From: Clostridia bacterium
GTDB taxonomy: Bacteria > Bacillota > Clostridia > Oscillospirales > Acutalibacteraceae
Direction: 5' to 3'
Assembly: GCA_017431755.1 (NCBI GenBank)
Contig: JAFRKM010000048.1
Span: 1 to 7,709 of the forward strand
Length of the DNA stretch: 7,709 nt
Numbering within the stretch: the stretch's first letter is position 1; every line of letters starts with the position of its first letter. Below, piece after piece: positions 1 through 5,647 of the stretch. The position numbers and the translations under genes are program-made. The notes under the pieces were generated by a model that worked only from the letters and a program-made list of their open reading frames with translations, was not told where the DNA came from and did no database searches.

Positions 1-54
1 AGCAAAACGAGAAACCGAAATACACGCACTAATTTTGCCATTGTTAACGCCCGC

Positions 55-72
55 AAAGCCGGCGGCTTTTTT
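55..72 (+). terminator. Possible rho-independent terminator, plus strand
   Basis: AAAGCC (55-60) pairs with GGCTTT (64-69) around a GGC triloop, and T continues to 72. The stem is short (6 bp), but it is GC-rich at the loop and followed by a T run, so it would stop plus-strand transcription entering from the left edge. One plus-strand frame ends in a TAA at 30-32, which is where a gene ending just before this hairpin could stop, but the visible tail is too short to identify. Confidence 0.45.
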
Positions 73-145
73 CTCGCGATTAAATTCTAAACTCAGTAAA
101 ATCACCCAATTAAAAAATAAAAATTTAAAAAAGCAAAGGAAAACG

Positions 146-183
146 AAAAATTAAGAGTTTGGCGGCCAGTTTTGACCGCCAAA
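146..183 (-). terminator. Rho-independent terminator of the secreted-protein gene
   Basis: On the minus strand TTTGGCGGTC (183-174) pairs with GGCCGCCAAA (167-158) around a six-base loop, giving a 10-bp stem with one U-G wobble. That wobble becomes a C-A mismatch on the plus strand, so the structure favours minus-strand RNA. The stem is followed by CTCTTAATTTTT. It begins 22 bases after the TAG stop of the gene at 206-1156. Confidence 0.7.
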
Positions 184-205
184 TTAAATTATTAAATTAA
201 CTAAA

Positions 206-1156
206 CTATTGAGTCGTTAGACCTGTAAAGGATAAATTAATTGTACCAATTTCTTGCCAACTAGGTGATGCCGCTTCACTTGCTGGAGTCGCATCTAATT
301 CACTAAAATCAGCTCCTGGTGCGCCGGTAATATTTAAATAGAAACGAACCTGATTTGCTTTTTCCTGTGCAGAAACTGGAGCACCACTTAAATCAAATCC
401 TTTCTTTATTGTAGTGGTTGCTGCTGTACCCTGCTGCTCTGCAAATGTCATAGCTGCAGCGGTATGCGTATTATCAGATGGTAAAGTATAACCAACTGTG
501 TTACCAGTGAATTGCCAACCATCATATTCTGGTTCTGTTGAAACACCTTCTGAGTTAAGAACACCTATTTGCATATCTGTAGTACTACCAACATTGGCGG
601 TGGTTTCTGTACATGAGACGTTCATTGTAACATCACCATTACCTAAATTTTCAACATCTACGCGGTTATTAACACCATCAAAACCGCACCAATAATTTAC
701 ACCACCATCATTCTGAGGAGAAGTTGAAGTAGGTATAGCTTCACTAACAGGTACACCATCCATTTTTGTTGTACCATCAGTTTGTGTAGCATCACCTTCA
801 CAGTATGCCCAAGCATTTGTCCTTACTTTTTTAGTAAGTCTGTTTGTATTAGGATTATATTGGCCACGGTCATAAATAAATTTCAAATCGCCCCATGATA
901 CTTTCATTTCATAGTTATAAACTGTTGTTGTTTGATAACCTTTAGCCGGTATTGTACCTTCAGCGGTTGTATTACTACCAAAATTTTGCTCTGACTCACT
1001 TACCCACTCATCACCCGACGCAGTAGTACGTGGAATTTTAATTGTACCTGTAGGAGTATTATCCCCAGGCGCTGCCGAAACGCTGCCGATTGTTGCTAGT
1101 ATTGCAAGTGCTCCAAGCGCAAATTTTTTGCTTGTTTCTTTTACAAATTTTTTCAT
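206..1156 (-). CDS. Secreted beta-rich surface protein, function unknown
   Basis: Predicted 316-residue exported protein of unknown function. Residues 1-29 form a classical signal peptide: basic start MKKFVKETSKK, hydrophobic core to about residue 25, and a likely cleavage after SVSA. The mature part is rich in Thr, Gly, Ala and Asn and looks all-beta. Residues 86-102 hold a VSWGD...Y..G.YNP signature that I associate with surface proteins of Clostridia and related Firmicutes, and residues 163-180 resemble the 'N..V.V.N..N..V' strand that usually follows it. Three cysteines (119, 157, 182) are unusual for a secreted Gram-positive protein and cannot all pair within one chain. There is no LPXTG motif, C-terminal membrane segment or catalytic motif, so it is probably secreted or held non-covalently. 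The ATG has a GAGGTG ribosome binding site five bases upstream. It is a stand-alone gene with its own terminator and a candidate structured leader. Function is not inferred. Confidence 0.85.
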   Translation of the reverse strand: MKKFVKETSKKFALGALAILATIGSVSAAPGDNTPTGTIKIPRTTASGDEWVSESEQNFGSNTTAEGTIPAKGYQTTTVYNYEMKVSWGDLKFIYDRGQYNPNTNRLTKKVRTNAWAYCEGDATQTDGTTKMDGVPVSEAIPTSTSPQNDGGVNYWCGFDGVNNRVDVENLGNGDVTMNVSCTETTANVGSTTDMQIGVLNSEGVSTEPEYDGWQFTGNTVGYTLPSDNTHTAAAMTFAEQQGTAATTTIKKGFDLSGAPVSAQEKANQVRFYLNITGAPGADFSELDATPASEAASPSWQEIGTINLSFTGLTTQ

Positions 1157-1161
1157 ATTAA

Positions 1162-1167
1162 CACCTC
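1162..1167 (-). promoter_or_regulatory. Ribosome binding site of secreted-protein gene
   Basis: GAGGTG on the minus strand lies five bases before the ATG at 1156-1154, which supports that start over internal alternatives and puts the signal peptide at the N-terminus. Confidence 0.75.
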
Positions 1168-1233
1168 ATTTTATATTTTATAATTCCATTATTTTTCCGC
1201 AATCATTTACCAGGATAGAGCATTTAAAAAGTT

Positions 1234-1332
1234 ATGTACCACGAATTTTGCTTAAAATAAGCACCTTCCGCAAATATTCCCTCCTTTTCCTAGTATTAGC
1301 CCTCTAGTAAATACACGTATCCATGGTTACAT
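1234..1332 (-). ncRNA. Candidate structured 5' leader RNA domain
   Basis: In minus-strand RNA, bases 1332-1319 pair with 1234-1246 to form a 13-bp closing stem with one bulged A (1327) and two G-U pairs (1323-1242 and 1321-1244). Both wobbles would be A-C mismatches in plus-strand RNA, so the fold is specific to the leader sense. The 5' side begins at about the start point predicted from the -10 box at 1339-1344. Inside the domain is a 5-bp hairpin, GCTTA/TAAGC (1262-1250), and a purine-rich segment containing AAAGGAGGG. I do not recognise a known riboswitch consensus, and I looked for c-di-GMP-I and T-box signatures without finding them. It could be a cis-regulatory leader or chance pairing in AT-rich DNA. 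Confidence 0.35.
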
Positions 1333-1338
1333 TTATAA

Positions 1339-1367
1339 ATAATATATAGTTTTTAAAAAATTTGCAA
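1339..1367 (-). promoter_or_regulatory. Candidate promoter of the secreted-protein gene
   Basis: On the minus strand a TTGCAA -35 box (1367-1362) is followed by a 17-base spacer and a TATTAT -10 box (1344-1339), five of six matches to consensus. The predicted start at about 1332 would give a leader of about 175 nt. The region is very AT-rich, so chance matches are likely; the exact 17-base spacing is the main support. Confidence 0.45.
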
Positions 1368-1546
1368 GCTTTTTTGACAAAATTCCCAAAATTTAAGCAA
1401 AATATTAGCTGCAAACCGACACAATTCAACTGTTTTGACATATTTTTTTAATGTTTATTTCTTTTGCACAAATTTTTTTCGCTATTTTTTCGCATAACTG
1501 TGCCATTTTAGCTATTTTTTGAATTTTTTTCAATTATTTTAGCTTT

Positions 1547-1575
1547 TTTACTTTTTTTCAGTCCCATGTTATAAT
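1547..1575 (+). promoter_or_regulatory. Sigma-A type promoter of nth with extended -10
   Basis: The -10 box is a perfect TATAAT (1570-1575) preceded by TGT, which makes it an extended -10 (TG at 1567-1568). Seventeen bases upstream is TTTACT (1547-1552), four of six matches to the -35 consensus. The expected start is about 1582, leaving a short leader with the ribosome binding site. T-tracts directly upstream could act as an UP-like or curved element. Confidence 0.75.
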
Positions 1576-1591
1576 TTATACATAAATTTAC

Positions 1592-1597
1592 AAGGAG
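1592..1597 (+). promoter_or_regulatory. Ribosome binding site of nth
   Basis: AAGGAG lies six bases before the ATG at 1604, the ideal spacing, and fixes the nth start. Confidence 0.85.
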
Positions 1598-1603
1598 ATT
1601 TTT

Positions 1604-2239
1604 ATGAGCCCGACCGAGAAATGCCGAAAAATTATTGATATACTTAAAAAAAATTACCCTGATCCGCGCTGCACACTGGATTACAGAAATGCTTTTGAGC
1701 TGCTTGTTAGCACGCGGCTAGCTGCCCAGTGCACAGACAAGCGCGTGAACCTCACCACGCCAAAACTTTTTAGTAAATACCCAGACGTTTACGCCATGGC
1801 CAAAGCGAATCTTGCAGATGTAGAAAGAATCGTTAAACCCTGCGGCTTTTTTAAAACCAAAGCGAGGGATATTGTAAACCTATCTAAAAAAATCGTAAAA
1901 GATTTTGGTGGAAATATCCCCGGAAGCATGGAAGAGTTGACATCTTTACCGGGAATCGGCAGAAAAACCGCGAATGTCATCTTAGCGGAGATTTTTCATA
2001 GGCCTGCAGTTGTTGTGGATACACATTTTATGAGGATCACCCGCAGGCTTGGCTTTCACGATTTAAAAGATGCAGCTAAAATCGAATTTTTAATGAAGGA
2101 AATCGTACCAGAAAATGAATCTGCAAATTTTTCACATAGACTCGTTGCCCACGGCCGAGAAATTTGCAAAGCCATAAATCCCAAATGCAATTTGTGCGAA
2201 ATCAAAGACTTTTGCAAAAAATACAAAGAAGGCAGCTAA
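1604..2239 (+). CDS. nth: Endonuclease III, DNA glycosylase/AP lyase
   Basis: Base-excision repair enzyme that removes oxidised pyrimidines and cleaves the strand at the resulting abasic site. The 211-residue length matches E. coli Nth. The helix-hairpin-helix with catalytic lysine is LPGIGRKTA (115-123, K121), and the catalytic aspartate is D139 in VVVDTHFMR, matching E. coli K120 and D138. The 4Fe-4S cluster cysteines are complete at 188, 195, 198 and 204, with the family spacing C-x6-C-x2-C-x5-C. STRLAAQCTD (36-45) corresponds to the conserved Q-containing helix near the N-terminus. It is a monocistronic plus-strand gene with its own promoter, and it converges with the comF end of the minus operon: only three bases separate the stop codons. 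Its last codons lie inside the shared hairpin at 2228-2254. No damage is visible, and the enzyme should be active. Confidence 0.97.
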   Translation: MSPTEKCRKIIDILKKNYPDPRCTLDYRNAFELLVSTRLAAQCTDKRVNLTTPKLFSKYPDVYAMAKANLADVERIVKPCGFFKTKARDIVNLSKKIVKDFGGNIPGSMEELTSLPGIGRKTANVILAEIFHRPAVVVDTHFMRITRRLGFHDLKDAAKIEFLMKEIVPENESANFSHRLVAHGREICKAINPKCNLCEIKDFCKKYKEGS

Positions 2240-2254
2240 TAATTAGCTGTCTTC
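2216..2254 (-). terminator. Terminator between convergent nth and comF
   Basis: Bases 2228-2238 and 2244-2254 form an 11-bp inverted repeat around the loop ATAAT, containing the stop codons of both nth (2237-2239) and comF (2245-2243). On the minus strand it is followed by TTTGTATTTTTT, a terminator-like U tract, with one C-A mismatch in the stem. On the plus strand the same position is a G-U pair, so the stem is more stable, but no U tract follows. It most likely ends the ftsX-comF operon and may shield the nth mRNA 3' end. Confidence 0.65.
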
Positions 2255-2887
2255 CATTGTAATTGCCGCGCATTGAACACTTTTCGCGCCTGCGTCCATC
2301 AGCACTTTGGCACATTCTTTAAGAGTGCTACCCGTAGTGCAAACGTCATCTATCAAAAGTATATTTTTACCATTAATTTCATTTTTATTAATAACTTTGT
2401 ACGCATTTAAAATATTTTGTTTTCTGAATTTTCTTTCAAGATTATGCTGCTCTTAGTTATCGATCATTTTTTCAAGCGTTCTTTTTAAAGGTGTGCTTAT
2501 TATTTTACTTATTTTTTCAGATAATATTTCACTTTGATCGAATTTTCTTTTTATTTTTCTATTATTTGAAATCGGTACAAACGTTACAAAATCTATATCT
2601 GAGTAATACCTTTCAATTGTTTGCGACATCATATATGCAAAAAATGCTGAATATGACATTTTTCCTTGAAATTTAAATTTCAAAATCGCTTGTCTGATTA
2701 ATCCATCGTATTTAAATGGCGCCACACAATAAATAGTTTTATTTTTTATTGTAGATATTTCTCTTTTTAAGTTTAAATTTTTAGTTTTACCCAAACAAGA
2801 TTTACAAATTAAAGAATTATATGAAATTATATTATCACAAATAGGACATTTATTTGGAAAAATAAATGATAAAATCATATCTAACAT
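2243..2887 (-). pseudogene. comF: comF-like phosphoribosyltransferase, broken by in-frame TAA
   Basis: ComF-family protein (ComFC in Bacillus), linked to DNA uptake and processing during natural transformation. The N-terminus carries the family zinc finger, CPIC and CKSC, after a FIFPNK start segment. The frame then meets a TAA at 2455-2453, after ...EKMIDN. The same frame stays open for 69 more codons and encodes the family's continuation (EQHNLERKFRKQN) and an intact PRPP-binding motif, ILLIDDVCTTGST, ending at 2243. One substitution (for example AAA to TAA) explains the break. No in-frame start with a ribosome binding site is visible between the stop and the PRPP motif. The start chosen is the ATG at 2887, because AAAGGTG lies six bases upstream of it; the GTG at 2896 is part of that site. 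It is last in the operon, 11 bases after the S41 stop. The cause may be a real loss or a sequencing or assembly error. Confidence 0.88.
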
Positions 2888-2893
2888 ATTGTA

Positions 2894-2900
2894 CACCTTT
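2894..2900 (-). promoter_or_regulatory. Ribosome binding site deciding the comF start
   Basis: AAAGGTG on the minus strand overlaps the TAA stop of the S41 gene and lies six bases before ATG 2887-2885. This supports translational coupling and argues against the upstream GTG at 2896, which is part of the site itself. Confidence 0.7.
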
Positions 2901-3834
2901 AATTATTAAAATAATTTAACGCTTTTATCAATAAATCATCGTCATTATAATCTAAAGAATATTTATTAAACAACTTTTCTTTTTCACCTGAAAGCTTAGC
3001 ATATTCATCCGGCTCCACACTATTATTTAAAATAATATTGCCAGATTTTGTAACATAATATGCATCAGGAAACACTAAAACAAAATCCTCTGAAATGATA
3101 ACTGATTTTTCATGAACTGCCGTTCCCTTCGTTTTACTCCCGATTACTACCGCATCATCTTTATCTTTAAAAGCAGATGCTAGAATTTCGGCCGGACCAG
3201 AAGTTTTTTCATTTATAAGAACAGCAACATTAACTCCCAAATCAATATCCGACGAACATACAACTTCTTTTTCGCCAGTTTTATTTACTGCACTTACAAT
3301 TTCTTTGTCATTTATTAAAAACTTAAGTACATTCATCGCTTCAGAATAATCGCCATATTCGCAATTTCTAATGTCAATTACAATATTTTTTACCCCAGTA
3401 GATATCAACGTGTTTAGCTTTTCTTTAAAGACACTGCTTGAGCCGGAACAAAAATTATCTATTCTCATATATCCAACTCCATCAATTTGAATATCTGTAA
3501 TATTAACTTTTTTGTGAAGTTGATTTTTACTATACTCTTCGTAATCTTTATTTGTGAAAAATTTGCAGCTTTGAGAGTCTATTCCATTAGCATAGCCAAC
3601 ACATATTTGCTCTAGGAGTTTATTTTCGTCAATATATCCTACATAATCATTTCTAATATTATAATCTTCTTCACTAAGGAGGGAGTACATTTTATGCTTT
3701 TCGTAGTTATATGAAACTATATTATTAAATTTATTCATCGCCATTTTATAACCTACCGAATAAACAACTGCCGATATAATAAACAAGGTTGGCACTACAA
3801 AAACAAGCGACACTTTTTTATTTAATATTTTCAT
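2899..3834 (-). CDS. Membrane-anchored S41 (CtpA-like) peptidase homologue, PDZ-less
   Basis: Homologue of C-terminal processing proteases, 311 residues with an N-terminal membrane anchor or signal (about 8-28), so it acts outside the membrane. Residues 72-101 match the pre-PDZ helix region (KLLEQICVGYANGI, FTNKDYEEY). The sequence then runs almost directly into the protease core, GVGYMRIDNF (119-128), VIDIRN (152-157), INEKTSGPAEILA (207-219) and NSVEPD (271-276), with no room for the PDZ domain of typical CtpA. The catalytic motifs are unusual. Aligned to S-A-S-A-S-E, the Ser position is Gly213, with Ser212 beside it. The Lys of T-F-G-K-G aligns with Thr238, with Lys236 nearby. It may be a pseudo-protease or have a shifted dyad. 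S41 genes commonly follow ftsEX-M23 genes in Clostridia, so it may trim or regulate the hydrolases. Ribosome binding site AAGGGTG lies seven bases before the ATG. Confidence 0.85.
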   Translation of the reverse strand: MKILNKKVSLVFVVPTLFIISAVVYSVGYKMAMNKFNNIVSYNYEKHKMYSLLSEEDYNIRNDYVGYIDENKLLEQICVGYANGIDSQSCKFFTNKDYEEYSKNQLHKKVNITDIQIDGVGYMRIDNFCSGSSSVFKEKLNTLISTGVKNIVIDIRNCEYGDYSEAMNVLKFLINDKEIVSAVNKTGEKEVVCSSDIDLGVNVAVLINEKTSGPAEILASAFKDKDDAVVIGSKTKGTAVHEKSVIISEDFVLVFPDAYYVTKSGNIILNNSVEPDEYAKLSGEKEKLFNKYSLDYNDDDLLIKALNYFNN

Positions 3835-3864
3835 ATAATATCACCCTTCTAAGAAGCAATAAAA

Positions 3865-4356
3865 TTAAAACATTTCGAGCGGATTTCTTCTTACGTCATT
3901 AACACGGTATTCAAAATGTAGATGTGAGCCAGTTGCTGCACCACTATTACCAACAGTACCTATTTCCTGGCCACGAATAACTCTATCGCCAACTGCTACA
4001 GTAATATCATTCATATGCGCATATACTGTAGAAATTTGATCACCATGATCTATAACAATACAATTACCATAATTACCACGAATTCCAGCAAATATAACCG
4101 TACCGTCATCAGAAGCCACTACATCTGCACCATGAATACCTGCATCGGCTATATCTATAGCACTATGCACACCTGTAAGTACTTGATCATTAAAACCTAC
4201 AGTTACTCTATTATGCCCAGGAACAGGCCATGCAAATTCTCCATTTACATCTATACCATGTCCTGCCTCTAAACTACTTCCAAAAATTACTGATGATAAC
4301 ATAAACGTTAGTGCTAACACAAAAATAAATTGAATTTTTTTACTTAATATTTTCAT
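3865..4356 (-). CDS. Short secreted M23 (LytM-type) peptidase, no coiled coil
   Basis: Predicted zinc metallopeptidase that would cut peptidoglycan cross-bridges or stems outside the cell. It has 163 residues: a signal peptide (1 to about 29), a short linker, and one M23 domain from about residue 42. Zinc ligands and catalytic residues are complete: H64 and D68 in HSAID, H114 in VYAHMN, and H145 and H147 in GSHLHFE. It ends in EYRVNDVRRNPLEMF, aligned with the ends of the two larger neighbours, so it is a third tandem copy that lacks the coiled coil. Its signal peptide differs from theirs and matches the S41 gene downstream (MKILSKK versus MKILNKK, plus a similar RBS region). GAGGTG upstream supports the ATG. 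Without the coiled coil it should not dock on FtsX the way the longer ones may; its activity is probably controlled otherwise. Confidence 0.93.
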   Translation of the reverse strand: MKILSKKIQFIFVLALTFMLSSVIFGSSLEAGHGIDVNGEFAWPVPGHNRVTVGFNDQVLTGVHSAIDIADAGIHGADVVASDDGTVIFAGIRGNYGNCIVIDHGDQISTVYAHMNDITVAVGDRVIRGQEIGTVGNSGAATGSHLHFEYRVNDVRRNPLEMF

Positions 4357-4386
4357 AATAATATAACACCTCTAAAAATTTTAACA

Positions 4387-5616
4387 TTAAACTATTTCGC
4401 GTGGATTCCTTCTTACACCATTAACGCGGTATTCAAAATGTAAATGTGGATTTGTTGAAATCCCTGTGTTACCAACATTACCAATTGTTTGACCTTGAGA
4501 AACATTTTGACCCACCGACACAGCAACACTACTCATATGTGCATATAAAGTAGAAACTCCATTACCATGGTCTATAATAACGTACAGTCCATAACCTCCA
4601 CCACGTCCGGCAGTATTAGTAAATATAACCTTACCAGAAGCAGATGCCACTATTCTTGCGCCATAAACACCAGCACCGGATATATCTATAGCACCATGAG
4701 GACGACTGCGTAGATATGTATCATAAAAACCTGAAGTTATTGTATAATACCCAGGTAAAGGCCACATATATTTACCACTAGACGCCGGCGGCGCTGGAGT
4801 ACATGTACGTCCTGCAGCAGCTGCGGCAGATTTTGCAGCTTCTTCTTTTTTCTTTTGTTCCGCATAATATCTTTCAATCTGCGCATCTATTGCTTTTATC
4901 TGTGAATCGTTTTGATCAATTCTATCTTTTACTTGTTTTTCTTCGTCCTTCAATTCACCTAATAATTTTTCACTTTTATTAACCAGGACTTGTAAACCAG
5001 CACGGCTTTTTTTAAGATTTTCTCTTTCTTGTTCTTGATCGATTTTAGTTTTATTTATTTCTTGTTTTTTCTCTTCTATGATACTTTGATCGCTTTTAAG
5101 ATCATCAATGCGATTTTTTACACTCTTACTTATTGATTTTGCTATATCTACCTTATCTACAAAATCTTCGAAATCTTTTGATCCTAATATAATATCTACT
5201 GTTGATGTATCTCCAGCTTTATAAATAGAAACTAAGCTTTTTTTCAAATTAACTATTTTTTTATCCATATCTTCTTGTTTCTCATCAATCTGATCCCTGA
5301 GAGTCATTATTTCCCCATCCAGAGAATTTATGTAGTTATTTGAAACATCTATCTGATTTTTAACAATACTTATTTTTTTATCCAAAGATTCTTTATTTTG
5401 GGCTTCTTTAGAAACTTCTGCATTTGCTTTCCTAAGTTCTTCTGCAAGTTCCTTTTTTTCCCTTTGAAGTTCAGCTTTCCTAGATTGATTTGACAACGCT
5501 TTTACACCGGAAAGGCCAATAAAATTACTAAAAAGCAAGCAACCTGATATTGCCACCAAAAACAATGATCTTACAAACACCAATACATGGGAGCTGTTTT
5601 TATTTAACATTCTCAT
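4387..5616 (-). CDS. Coiled-coil M23 murein hydrolase, copy A (EnvC/PcsB-like)
   Basis: Exported murein hydrolase of 409 residues, with an N-terminal hydrophobic segment (about 11-35), a long coiled coil (about 44-258, rich in Glu, Lys and Gln with heptads), an Ala-rich hinge (260-268) followed by a Pro/Thr/Ser linker, and a C-terminal M23 domain (from about 284). Zinc ligands and catalytic residues are all present: H307 and D311 in HGAID, H360 in LYAHMS, H391 and H393 in HLHFE. This makes it a likely active endopeptidase, unlike E. coli EnvC, whose M23 domain is degenerate and only activates amidases. In EnvC, PcsB and CwlO-type systems the coiled coil binds FtsX and keeps the enzyme autoinhibited until FtsE hydrolyses ATP; that is the expected role here. 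ISGC (23-26) resembles a lipobox, but hydrophobic residues continue past it. Strong ribosome binding site AGGGGGTG upstream. Gap to copy B: 31 bases. Confidence 0.92.
   Translation of the reverse strand: MRMLNKNSSHVLVFVRSLFLVAISGCLLFSNFIGLSGVKALSNQSRKAELQREKKELAEELRKANAEVSKEAQNKESLDKKISIVKNQIDVSNNYINSLDGEIMTLRDQIDEKQEDMDKKIVNLKKSLVSIYKAGDTSTVDIILGSKDFEDFVDKVDIAKSISKSVKNRIDDLKSDQSIIEEKKQEINKTKIDQEQERENLKKSRAGLQVLVNKSEKLLGELKDEEKQVKDRIDQNDSQIKAIDAQIERYYAEQKKKEEAAKSAAAAAGRTCTPAPPASSGKYMWPLPGYYTITSGFYDTYLRSRPHGAIDISGAGVYGARIVASASGKVIFTNTAGRGGGYGLYVIIDHGNGVSTLYAHMSSVAVSVGQNVSQGQTIGNVGNTGISTNPHLHFEYRVNGVRRNPREIV
5282..5422 (-). repeat. Near-identical direct repeat, copy in hydrolase A
   Basis: 141 bases match 6534-6674 in copy B at a constant offset of 1252, with one difference (A at 5347, G at 6599). 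That difference is synonymous (Asp GAT versus GAC). It codes for coiled-coil residues running from about AEVSKEAQNK to LRDQID. Confidence 0.95.
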
Positions 5617-5647
5617 CTAATTTCACCCCCTTTCCAAACAAATAACA

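Larger units (their letters stand above)
1157..1603. other. 447-base AT-rich divergent intergenic region
   Basis: This gap separates the divergent secreted-protein gene and nth. I see no credible protein gene of normal size in it. It holds a candidate minus-strand promoter (1339-1367) feeding a long leader, a plus-strand promoter for nth (1547-1575), and between them a T-rich stretch (about 1443-1558) with repeated T-tracts, including two copies of GCTATTTTTT at 1481 and 1511. Confidence 0.8.

Noticed and set aside
1..32. Possible end of a plus-strand gene (frame ending at TAA 30-32) before the hairpin at 55-72.
   Set aside because: Only nine codons are visible and none is recognisable; other frames are also open across the edge.
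498..695. Plus-strand open frames inside minus-strand genes, including 498-695, 2491-2676, 4015-4272 and 7129-7338.
   Set aside because: They are antisense to well-supported genes, encode low-complexity or unrecognisable peptides, and show no convincing ribosome binding sites.
1157..1340. Known riboswitch (c-di-GMP-I or T-box) in the long leader.
   Set aside because: The conserved sequence blocks of these classes are not present.
1374..1440. Perfect plus-strand TTGACA boxes at 1374-1379 and 1435-1440 as promoters.
   Set aside because: Neither has an acceptable -10 box 16-18 bases downstream.
2453..2455. Recoding or an alternative code explaining the TAA in comF.
   Set aside because: TAA is the normal stop of nth, of the S41 gene and of ftsX in this window, and no recoding signal is known for TAA in such bacteria.
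4387..5616. Lipoprotein reading of hydrolase A from ISGC at residues 23-26.
   Set aside because: The hydrophobic stretch continues well past the cysteine, and the paralogue B has Gly at the equivalent position, so a normal signal or anchor is more likely.
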